Below are positions 10,701 to 19,600 of a stretch of DNA of 64,000 nucleotides, in pieces; position 1 is the stretch's first letter; each line of letters starts with the position of its first letter. The position numbers were made by a program, and so were the translations under genes. Below the pieces are notes generated by a model. It was not told the origin of the DNA and ran no database searches. It saw nothing but the letters and a program-made list of their open reading frames with translations. Source of the DNA: Salvator merianae (taxonomy: Eukaryota; Chordata; Lepidosauria; Squamata; Teiidae); the NCBI GenBank assembly GCA_003586115.2, contig QVOM02000023.1:8385474-8449473 (forward strand). The letters run 5' to 3'.

Positions 10701-12212
10701 CAACTATCCACTCAACAGTGGCTAAAGATACTGCAACATGTGATTCTGAAGGGCTAATTTATATTATTATTATTTTTTCTTTCTCCCATGCAGCAAGGAT
10801 TTGGTAACATCGACGGAGAGTACTGGCTAGGCCTAGAAAATATTTATTGGCTGACAAATCAAGGAAACTACAAATTGTTGATAACCATGGAAGACTGGTC
10901 AGGGCGTAAGGTGTTTGCTGAATACGCCAGTTTCCGACTGGAACCGGAAAGCGAGTATTACAAGTTGCGGTTGGGCCGGTACAATGGGAACGCCGGAGAT
11001 TCCTTCACATGGCACAATGGGAAGCAGTTTACCACGCTGGACAGAGACCATGATGTATATACAGGTACAAAAAATACCTATGAATTCTACTGAAAAAAGG
11101 TTGCATGATACTTTCCTGTTATGCAATAAGACTGAAAAATATACTGCTTCAGATGTCAGGGACATATCCATGCTGAAAACAGTTCTTTGTCTCAGACAAC
11201 CTGCAAATAGCCCATTTAATGCATTTGTAGCCCAATAAGTGGGAGTGACTGTAGCTCAGTGGTAGAGAAAATGGCCTAGAAAGCAGAAGGTTGCTGGTTT
11301 GATCCCCAGGCTCTCCCTGGAAATAGGCAATGGGAAACGGCTCCTGTATCTCTGCCAACAAAACTGCATAGCGATGTCCATGGAGCCTGGGAGTGTGTGT
11401 ACTTCAGCGGTAGAGCAAATGGCCTGGAAAGCAGGGGGTTGCCAGTTCGATTCCCAGCCTCCCCCCAGAAGCAGGCAATGGCAAACCATTTCGGTATCTC
11501 TGCCAAGAAAACTGCATGAAGGTGTCCATGGAGGTGCCCTTGCAGTCAACCAGGATTCAGCCATAACTCAGTTGTACTCAACAACAGCAACAGTCCAATA
11601 AGATTAATGAAACAGACAACAAAGAGGGTCGCACAAGGCAGGAAGTAAAGCTAGTAAGAGCTCACTGAGGACCTAACCAGACTTCCTACTACTACTAACA
11701 TCTACTAGCACTTCCTACTACTGCTAACGTCTAACCTTCTAAGTAGTCATGACTGCAATTAAAAATAAAAAACTGATTGGACTGATGCAAGGAGGCAAGG
11801 ACATTCCATCAGACAGCACAACACTGATGCTCAGGACTCACAAATTTTGCCCTGTAGCTGCCATCAACCCTTGCCTCCTCAGCTAAGTGCTTTGCAAGTC
11901 CAAGGGTGTCAGTTCTCAAGAGGCAGAAGCAGGCAGTGTGTAATGCCTGCCTTGTCAGCTGAACTAAATCGAATCCATATGCACAATCCGTTTTGTCCCA
12001 TTTCTGTTGCAGGCAACTGTGCCCATTACCAGAAAGGGGGCTGGTGGTACAACGCCTGTGCACACTCCAACCTCAACGGTGTTTGGTATCGCGGAGGACA
12101 CTACCGAAGTCGCTACCAAGATGGCGTCTACTGGGCCGAATTCCGCGGGGGCTCTTATTCCCTGAAGAAAGTTGTCATGATGATCAGACCTAACCCCAAC
12201 ACATTCCACTGA
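996..12212 (+). CDS. ANGPTL2: ANGPTL2, angiopoietin-like protein 2 (four coding exons joined)
   Basis: Secreted glycoprotein of the angiopoietin-like family, known to act in inflammation, vascular and metabolic signalling. Joining 996-1797, 9388-9581, 10794-11064 and 12013-12212 gives 488 codons ending in TGA; from memory the human protein is 493. Seen in order: signal peptide (about residues 1-18), acidic run (25-33), RYKR basic motif (39-42), cysteines 50 and 66, long coiled-coil (about 79-205), proline-rich linker (about 205-265), fibrinogen-like domain (about 270-488) with the DRDHD calcium-loop motif and a C-terminus ending PNPNTFH. N-glycosylation sequons fall at N160 and N188. All junctions are GT-AG and the reading frame closes exactly across the four exons. 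The gene lies inside a RALGPS1 intron, on the opposite strand. No frameshift or missing domain is seen. Identification is by recall of the human protein. Confidence 0.97.
2160..2315. mobile_element. Non-LTR (CR1/SINE-type) 3'-end fragment
   Basis: Contains acagggttgttgtgaggata, then gaaaggcaggctataaatgc, motifs typical of reptile CR1-derived tails. The A/T-rich part at 1845-2000 (ggatctcaaagtggtttaca) is probably a related fragment. Confidence 0.6.
4156..4208. repeat. Two interleaved perfect inverted repeats
   Basis: Segment X (4156-4167, gctgggctctct) pairs with 4189-4200. Segment Y (4165-4177, tctctgaggctgg) pairs with 4196-4208. The order X-Y-X'-Y' means the two stems compete. Confidence 0.85.
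4918..5125 (+). repeat. Dispersed lizard-type repeat, fragment
   Basis: Same family: atggaggacaggtgcgtcag, ggctggagagacagacagga, aagagcaggtgaagcttttg and aacaattggtggaccactgc. Confidence 0.75.
7004..7082. repeat. (AG)n followed by (TC)n/(CTAT)n simple repeats
   Basis: An (AG)n run is followed after a short spacer by (TC)n, then mixed tatctc/ctat words. The AG and TC runs are complementary and can form a hairpin. Confidence 0.9.
8620..8812 (+). repeat. Dispersed lizard-type repeat, fragment
   Basis: Same family, with gtggagagacaggcaggatg at one end and ggatgctggactagatgggc then cctgatccagcagggcagtc at the other. Confidence 0.75.
8981..9110. repeat. Long inverted repeat (fold-back) in ANGPTL2 intron 1
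   Basis: The left arm (about 8981-9030, with tgctcttgcaaaatactcag then atgttagcag) is complementary to the right arm (about 9062-9110, with gctaacatctggatattttg then caagagcaacg) with few mismatches. The loop is about 30 nt. Similarity extends weakly further outward on both sides. Confidence 0.9.
9388..9581 (+). CDS. ANGPTL2: ANGPTL2 coding exon 2 (start of fibrinogen-like domain)
   Basis: This 194-bp exon lies between the acceptor ccccaaaag and the donor gtaagg. It completes the split glycine codon and encodes PWRDC through NWETYK, including the GGWTVIQRR core that opens fibrinogen-related domains. It ends on a codon boundary (residue 332). The acceptor's pyrimidine tract is weak, but the phase fits both neighbouring exons. 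Confidence 0.95.
9582..10793 (+). other. ANGPTL2: ANGPTL2 intron 2 (1.2 kb)
   Basis: Starts gtaagg and ends cag. It contains an eight-unit 41-bp minisatellite at 9840-10167; no coding exon is seen in the rest. Confidence 0.9.
9840..10167. repeat. 41-bp minisatellite, eight units, in ANGPTL2 intron 2
   Basis: Units start at 9840, 9881, 9922, 9963, 10004, 10045, 10086 and 10127, each beginning ccataaactgaatggagaa or a close variant, then cacctgctctccaccgt. The period is exactly 41 bp. Because 41 is not a multiple of 3, the - strand open frames over it are simply the repeat read in rotating frames. Confidence 0.97.
10794..11064 (+). CDS. ANGPTL2: ANGPTL2 coding exon 3 (middle of fibrinogen-like domain)
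   Basis: This 271-bp exon follows a strong acceptor (ttctttctcccatgcag) and ends ACA G before gtacaaa. It encodes [13 protein letters not shown] through the calcium-loop region DRDHDVYTG. Frame continues into exon 4 after one base of the glycine codon. Confidence 0.96.
11065..12012 (+). other. ANGPTL2: ANGPTL2 intron 3 (0.95 kb)
   Basis: Starts gtacaa and ends cag. It contains a dimeric tRNA-derived SINE with target-site duplication (11240-11594). Short tandem CTACTA words follow at about 11690-11735. No exon is seen. Confidence 0.88.
11240..11594 (+). mobile_element. Dimeric tRNA-derived SINE
   Basis: Two head-to-tail units, each with a pol III A-box-like part (gtagctcagtggtagag; variant in the second unit) and a B-box-like part (ggtttgatcccc; agttcgattccc), followed by a shared body with tctctgccaa.aaaactgcat. 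The insertion is flanked by the direct repeat ccaataag at 11232-11239 and 11595-11602, consistent with retroposition. Confidence 0.85.
12013..12212 (+). CDS. ANGPTL2: ANGPTL2 coding exon 4 (end of fibrinogen-like domain, stop)
   Basis: This 200-bp coding segment follows the acceptor ttctgttgcag. It encodes [15 protein letters not shown], with the paired cysteines of the fibrinogen-like domain, through the terminal PNPNTFH and TGA at 12210-12212. The terminal exon continues into the 3' UTR. Confidence 0.96.
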
Positions 12213-13630
12213 AAGGAACTTCTCAAGCCTGGGACAGGAAAAAGACTTAAAAGGCAGCAGTTGTCTGGGCTACTCAAATCACACCTTCTCAGCAGCAAAA
12301 ATGTGTAATATATTGTACATCAAAGGACTTGTATATTGTATTTTTTTCAAGAATTATTATAGACCCAAAATGTCAACATCCACTTCGCAGTGCCGTTCTT
12401 CATGCTAAACGAAGTTCCTTTTGATAAAAAGAGCTGTAAGAAACACATGTAGCATAAACTGAGATGCTAAGAAGACTGCCACATCATCTAAATACTGGAT
12501 ATGTTAAAAGCCGTAAAGCAGGATTTATTTTTTATTTTTTAAACCCTAACAAATTCTCTTGACACAGGAAATTATATCCTTTGAAATTATGTAGCCAGTA
12601 CAGGTACCTTAGAATGTTAAGAATGATTGTTCCTAATTCAAACTTCCATTTCTGGAACTGACTGACGTCTGCTTTAATAAGGGTCCACAGAGTGTCTGTA
12701 TAAACTGAATCCCATACGTTTCTTGGGCTTCAAGGCACTACTGAAACTTGATAATGAAGCATTTGGTAAAGTACAAACAGCTCAATTCATCTTCATTTCG
12801 CGCTGTACCTGATAATACATCAACGGATATCCATAAATTAACTCAACGGGCATTTTTTTGTCATCACTTTGTCAAGACTTATCAAGACTTACCAGAAATA
12901 TTTTAAGACTGCATTTGTTCATTGTATACTTTGTAGCCATCACAAATAACTTCATCACATAAAATATTTTATGAATTTTAAACTATTTTGTACCCTTAGA
13001 ATTGTTTACTGCTCTGTAGTCCCCCTGACAAAAAAAGCTATCCAATTTTGCAGGCAAATGATGGATACAGTTTGAAGACCTATTTAAATGTCCTTCGCCA
13101 TTACACTACAGCCTACTTGAAAACCAGAACTATAGTTACCTTATTTCACTATTATTGTCAGGCATACATACCGAAAGAAAATTATGCAACTGTATTTATA
13201 AATGAAGTCCACTGTAGAAACTTGAATTCCTGAATTCTAGTATTCTGCTGATGAAAGTTTCCAGAACAAATCTTTAGTACATGTTGCATTATAACAGCTT
13301 CATTCAATTTTGAAGCCTATAGATTTCTTGGACTCCAAGCAGCCCAAATGACTGGCAATACTGGCTAGGGTTATGGGAACATTGAATCTAAAAACATCTT
13401 GGGAGCGCTGGATTGGGGAACACTACATTATAAGGAACAGTGAAAATCCTAAACTTTAAAACTCATATTACCTCAATATTTCTTTCCTAAGGTACAATGT
13501 GTGTTAAAAGTTTTGGAGTCTGATGTAGCATGTCCTGTATATAAATGAAAGTAGGGATTTTAATATATTATCAAATTACCATTGTAATGATGCAAATGTG
13601 TAATAAAAGCAATGAATGCTCTTTTGATGG
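12213..13630 (+). other. ANGPTL2: ANGPTL2 3' UTR
   Basis: About 1.4 kb of AT-rich sequence follows the stop, with no intervening coding exon. It ends near the AATAAA at 13602-13607, which is followed by a GT/T-rich stretch suitable for cleavage. The exact cleavage site is inferred. ATTTA-type words are frequent, but no specific regulatory site can be assigned by eye. Confidence 0.75.
13602..13607 (+). terminator. ANGPTL2: Polyadenylation signal of ANGPTL2
   Basis: A canonical AATAAA lies 1.39 kb after the ANGPTL2 stop codon and is followed by GT-rich sequence (tcttttgatggatgtag). It is the best candidate for the end of the transcript; an earlier alternative site cannot be excluded. Confidence 0.7.
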
Positions 13631-15079
13631 ATGTAGATTTTCTTTTAAAAAATAAGCATTTATTTATTTATTAGGGGCTCCTTCATGCTGATTTGTAAAA
13701 GCACAAAATCGTACAATGCAGCCATATATCACAAATCTGTGGTATCGGTAAACAAAGACAAACCATGAACAGAAGATCAAACTAGAAGTGCTCAGTATGC
13801 AAAGCAGCAAAAAGCCAGAGTGGACAATTCACCAATAAAGAAAGAGAACTGATCCGCATTAACATGTGGTCCTATGCAACCCAGATGCTTACTACACGAG
13901 CCCTTAATGTGGATTAAAGGTCTGTGTAGAAAGGGCTGCATACTCTCTGCTTTGGTGTTTATACTTCACTTTACCTTTCATATTCGATCAGCTTCTTTAA
14001 TTGAAAACTTTGGTAGTACCCAAAGAAAAGTGAAAAGCAAATTCAAAATATCTGTCAGCTAAACACAGGAGATTAGAAAGGCGACTGAAGAATCATCAAG
14101 CGTTTCAAGATTCTGTACCTCAGAACAACAGATGACAACAGAAATTTTGTCTGTTATGGGACATAATATTTGAATTTATGACTTCCAGGCACATCGGAGA
14201 AGCGCAGACTTAATACACAGTTGTTTCTATAAGCTGATTTGGTAATAGACTATGTATCAAAACAGAACCCTAATGACACGTTTTCACTCAAGGCCATTAT
14301 AAAATTTCTACAGTATGGAAACTACCATTCTAAATACAATTTTCAGCCTTCACATAGTTTTTCACCATAAAAGTAGCTTATACCAATTGATAACTTGGAT
14401 GTTAAAAGTTAACCAAAACTGCTTCTTATAAAACATGAAAGAAAGAGGAATTTCAGAAAAGAAATACAAAAGACAATATGAGTATACACTCTTAGAAATC
14501 TTCAAGCAAAAGAAGACTTTCCAACTCTCACCTGTGATTCTACTCCAGCAGACTCTTACCTTATGATGCATGTTCAGAGCATGTTTTAGACCTATGAAAC
14601 AGGTCTCTCAAATGAAATGCATACCTCACCAAAATAGAAAAACTGTACCCATATTGTCACACCCACACAATTAGGATGTACATCCATAACCACAGCCACA
14701 AAGAGAGTCTTAATCATGAAAAGTGTTCAGGTTTCAGGAACAAACAGTGGGTTTTCTGAATATTTGCCAGCCAAAAGTCATAGGGCAAACAAAGTAACTT
14801 AAAACTGAATCCAAGCATATGCAGTGCATTCAAGGGATAAAACGGATAAACTGAAAAAGTTAGAAAGTTCCTCTAGCTCCCATTCATGCAATATGTTCTG
14901 AGGAGCTCTAAAGATACATTGCTGTTTACTGTTTTTATTTTGGCCTCCTTTATCCATCTGTGGACTGTAACAAGTTGATCCCTGTAAACATTGATTAGAT
15001 ACAAAGTTGGCAGTTTAGGAAGTATCTACAGAAATGAAGACTTTTCAAACTGTAAGCCCAGTATATCCCTTCCCTACTG

Positions 15080-15540
15080 TCTTTATTAATATCTATTTGG
15101 TCTCCCAACCATCTCCTGCAAGGGAATGAATAAGCTAAGCCTCGGGTTCTTCAGAAACCAAAGTATTATAAATTTTAGCAGCTCTTAACTTTTGTTCCAG
15201 GTCATCCATTACTTGCTGATGTTGCTGTCTGTGCATTCATACGCAGAGATTGACTTTTCCCCACACAAAACTGAAATGTCTTGGTGACAGTGGTGGCCAC
15301 CAAAGGTTGGAAACCCCTCCTCCCAAAGGTCAGCTCATAAGGCTTCCTTTGACATTCAGCTCTGCCATGCGGACTTCATAGGAAGTCCCCAATCTGTCTT
15401 TCAGCAGAAGGAGGGGCTTGTGGCTACGCTCTCCTCCTCCGGCTGCCATGTTGGAAGATGTCAAGTCCTCCCTTTCCATCGGGATCTTCAGATGATCCAA
15501 CATTGTATGAAGCATGGCTGTTGGTGTTGCAAAACTCATC
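15080..15540 (-). pseudogene. Unidentified gene-like remnant (possible retrocopy)
   Basis: On the - strand a 69-codon frame (15539-15330) is followed, after a stop and frame change, by a 34-codon segment starting near 15237. That segment is coiled-coil-like, contains VMDDLEQKL and ends YNTLVSEEPEA at TAG 15137-15135. An AATAAA follows at 15087-15082. The order of coding-like tail, stop and polyadenylation signal suggests a processed copy, but no poly(A) tail or parent gene was recognised. It could be chance. Confidence 0.3.
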
Positions 15541-15939
15541 AGTGATTGGAACGCCAGAGGACAACAACAACAACAAAAAACCTTGGCATGGACAGATCAA
15601 GAATGGAAGCGGTCAGTTCTTCACTTCTGCTCTCCAGCCCCAAGCTGGATGGCTTCAAAAAAAAAGAGGACATATTTGCAAAAAAAAAAAAAAAAAAAGT
15701 GGGCTATCAGTGGCTACCAGATTGATGGTTATGCGACTTTCTCTGGTCAAGGAAGTGGTATTCCTCTAAAAGACAATCTGCTTGGAATCTGTGGGACTCC
15801 AAACGCTACTAGTTGGCCACTGGAAGAAGAGGCTGCTGGGTTGGATGAGGCACTGGTCAAGTCCAACAGGGCAATTCTTACACCATCAAAAGAAAGGACA
15901 ATGTTGATGTATAAAATTCTAAGAAATATCATCATAAGT

Positions 15940-15941
<2 letters not shown>

Positions 15942-15971
<30 letters not shown>
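15942..15971. repeat. (GT)n microsatellite
   Basis: About 15 GT units just after the word aagtaagt, in the RALGPS1 intron. Confidence 0.95.
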
Positions 15972-15972
<1 letters not shown>

Positions 15973-16480
15973 TGGTTCTGATCTCTTGAAATATCCCCCC
16001 TCTTCATGGAAGATTTCTGACCGTTCCTTTCTGGTATCATCCACTGAAAGAACAAGAAACAGGGCCCTGGGTGGGAAGAAGCTGCTTTTCGAGCCCATTT
16101 ATTTTTAGAAAACTTGGCAAATGGGCCTGGCTACACAGAACTCCCTATCTTTGGGCCAGGCAGGAATTTCCAGCCAGGTCAGAACAGTTAGTGGCCTTGG
16201 AGACGCCTGCAAAGGAGTCGATGTACCACCATCATGAGTGACCCTTTGTGCGAGGATAATGGGCCTATTCTCCTTCACATTCTTCACAGCTCTGAATGTG
16301 GCAACTTTCCCCCCATTCCCAGGTGCCAGGAAGTTTCACAGCCCTCCTGGCTAACAGAACCGCCCTGGTTTAGCCTGTGGTTTGGCCTTGCCCTGCCTTA
16401 ACTGGCTTTCAGCGACGAACTGGGACTCCTTCCCGAAGGCTGTTTTTGGCAAAGAAAAACTAGATGCTTCTCACACTTAC

Positions 16481-16607
16481 CTAAGTAAGGAATACAGGGG
16501 ACCATCTTCAAACATCGGATATACTCCCGCATCCTCTTGTAGTTGTCCTCCTTCGACATTAAGTAGTTCAGCTTTTCAAAGGTGGCCTTATCTTTGCGAT
16601 TCAAAAG
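16481..16607 (-). CDS. RALGPS1: RALGPS1 coding exon [13 protein letters not shown]...VPCIPYLG
   Basis: A 127-bp exon, acceptor ttctcctttgtag, donor gtaagtg, ending one base into the glycine codon of PYLG. It encodes the RasGEF stretch up to the catalytic helical hairpin. The next exon lies beyond the left edge of the window. A 174-codon open frame on the opposite strand here is a shadow. Confidence 0.95.
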
Positions 16608-19600
16608 CTACAAAGGAGAAGGGAAGGAGGGCAAGTCAGAACGTTAAACACGGCAAAGGCGTCGATATAACAAAGGGAAGCATTCTTGAGCAGTTCCCTC
16701 TGGGTGGAGGATTACATAATCTAGGTCAAAGTGAAGGAGTTGGAGAGCCTGCATTTCAAACAGTGTACAGTATCAGCCTGAATGCTGACCTTCAAATGAT
16801 GGGTTTAGCTTTAAGAGGAGAAGTGAGCTTCTGTTTGCAAAACTGCTTCAGGGAAATTCACCTTCCATTGACTCAGCTATGCTTATCTGGCCAAACGTGC
16901 TACTGATACTTCTCTGCGGATGGCATTAGCACTCTAGACAGCTTTGCTGTGGATTCTGACTCACAACCAGAACTTACACAACTTATTCCAATGCTTGTCC
17001 TTCCCATCTTCTTGACCTGCTCCTTTTCCAATCAATTCATACTGACGAAGACTCCTACAAGGCACACTCCTTGCCCATTAATCCCAGAGTGCTCTCCTAA
17101 TCAGAAGCAGCCTTTTCTTTGCCCAATGACTTCACTTTTCCAACCATCAACCCAAGTACTCAATCCTCCTGACACAGACCTACCCAGACCTCCCAGGACT
17201 TCAACCAAACTTCTTAGCTTAATCCCATCCCTTTCTGGGCATTTGTAGCTGATGAGTGATGATGTTTCTGGATCTTTTTGCTGCCATCTGATCACATCTT
17301 TACAGGCCCAGTGATATTTCTCCATTTCAGAACAACAAAAATATTCTACTGGAAAGCTAGCCTTCATAATGGTACACAAATACCATCAGTCCGCTTTTTC
17401 TACTGTAGTGTAACCAAATTGCTACCGAACGACCCAAGGGCTTTCAGTGCAGAAGTCAATGTTACATGCATTCTAGATGATACATTTCAATTTGTGCACG
17501 GTAAAAACGGCATGGAAATAGCTACAGCATTTTATGTAAAATACATATTTTCTTCAATTAAAAAAACACAACGCCCTTACATAAAATATGTATTTTACGT
17601 AAGTAAACAAAATTTTCCTATGAACTAAGTGAAAATATATAAATGTGGATTTCTTTAAAAAAAAAAAATCAACAAAAACACCCCTTGCCATTAGAATTAG
17701 GCTGGTCCTTCCACATCTCACTCAAGGCCATCTGCACAGCTTCAGTATTTATAGTGGAAACTGATAACCAATTTCTGGACTGCAAGTATTCAAGTATTCC
17801 CTCTTCCTCAATATCCATCATTTCCTTCCAGTGTCTAGGTCATGAGGCCTCACACATGCTGGTAGTCACAGAGACCCTTAAACTTCAATGGCTTCTTCTA
17901 TGGCTGTGATCGGACACAACAAAAAAAAGCATCTCTGAGGTAACTCAGAGACGGCTTCGAGGTGGGATTGTTCACACACCCATCCGCCCCTCCCCCCTCT
18001 CACGAACATTCCGTGCTAGAAATGGTGGATTAGAGAAGACTTGGGAACATGAGGGCCACACAGTGTTTCTCTGAGGTGCCTCTGAGGCGGCCCTTTAGTT
18101 GTGTCTGAACACAACCTATAACTTTAAACTGTATCCGGTATTTTCCTGTTGGAGCACTGTCTTTCACCTTCTAATGGAGTCTCTGTGCAAAAAAAATTGC
18201 TCATTCTGTAATCCCGTTTGAAAAACACGGCAGTATGGTCTTTCATTGATCTCAGCTGTCTCTGTCAGAGCCTTATTTATTCCTATATCAGCAGTAAATT
18301 TTTCTGTGATTTCTTTGATCTTAAAAAAAGTCTCTATTTGCTTTTATTTTATTTTATTTTTAGATGCCTCTGTTGTTACTTTTGTTGTTGTTTAAATATG
18401 GAAAGTCTTCCCTATTCCTCTCTTGCTTGATGTTCAAATCTTGCATTCAACCACAGTACATGCAGGTTTCCCTGGCAACCAATACAGTATGGATATTTTC
18501 TTCTTATGTATTGAGCTGTTTCTTGCAGTGATCTGCTGTTTTGACTGAATGGCCTCTAGAGCACATTTTGTTGGCATAGCTGCTCTGGAAAATTAAGCAG
18601 ATTAATTTTTGACACTACTAATTCACAACTAGAGACGTGTATGAACTGAAATTTAGCGCTTCAGTTCGAAGCAAACCAATTACCCCGGTTTTGGGTTTGC
18701 TTTGAATTGTTTGCTTTTTTCCCAAACTACAGAGCGGTTCGATTCACATATGAACCAAAGCGAACCACCCTTGGTTCGCTATGATTCGCATGGTTCATTA
18801 GAATGCCCCCTCGTGCAGGTTCACTTTGAACCAGTTTTTTTCAAACTACAGGGTGGTTCGGTTTGCATGTGTACTGCCAAGTTTGCTGCAAATTGTGAAC
18901 TGACAGAACCAGTTTGGCCCATCTCTGCTCATGGCCTGCTGCACAATCTGCCCTGGAAGCGTCCTTAAGAATCCTCATCCTAAGAATGCAACAATATATG
19001 TTAATTGGCATCAGAAGCATTGGGGTAATATATCTGGCAAACCAAGCGAGCTGGCACAACTAGATCCTTCTCCTTCTAATTTCCCAACCCTGTCCAGGTT
19101 TAAGAGCGGCAATGTGCTTATATCATGCGTATAATCGCAGGGAAGGCAGAATAGCTCTAGAGATAGTAACCAAAGAATCTCAGAAAGAAGGCAGCAGGTT
19201 TGCTGTGAAGGCAGAACTAGAGAGCGTGCCGATGTACTCATGCGGTAGCTGAAGTTTTCACACAGTTCCTGCACTGTGAGACCAGGCAGGGGATGAATTG
19301 CCTCTTATCACATGAGGCAGCTGTGGAACAAAAGCTGCCAAGCTGTGTAGAAATAAACCAATCGCAAGTTGCCTAGAGACACAAGTCCAAGTCTGCATGC
19401 GCCTGGAATCCCTAGCGGGGAAGACTGCTACCACTAGTAAATTAGTGAGAAATTCACTACAGACGTTTGCCACCATTTGAAGGCTCGCATAGAGGATGCC
19501 GAGCCATTTCCAGTGGAACACGGGATAACATTTGTTGCGGCTGTATACCAGATGATTTATTCCAGTAGCAAATATTTTCAGCTCACAAAGTTATGTATGT

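Larger units (their letters stand above)
13631..16480 (-). other. RALGPS1: RALGPS1 intron between the ANGPTL2 3' end and exon LLNRK...PYLG
   Basis: No RALGPS1 exon is seen. It holds A/T-rich intron sequence, an unidentified gene-like remnant on the - strand (15080-15540), a poly(A) run (about 15681-15698) and a (TG)n tract (15942-15971). Confidence 0.8.

Noticed and set aside
11241..11560. tRNA gene(s), suggested by A- and B-box-like sequences
   Set aside because: The sequence does not close into a tRNA cloverleaf, is dimeric with a shared non-tRNA body, and is bounded by a target-site duplication. It is a SINE.
16382..16906. 174-codon + strand open frame
   Set aside because: It overlaps the RALGPS1 exon at 16481-16607 on the other strand and has no recognisable domain.
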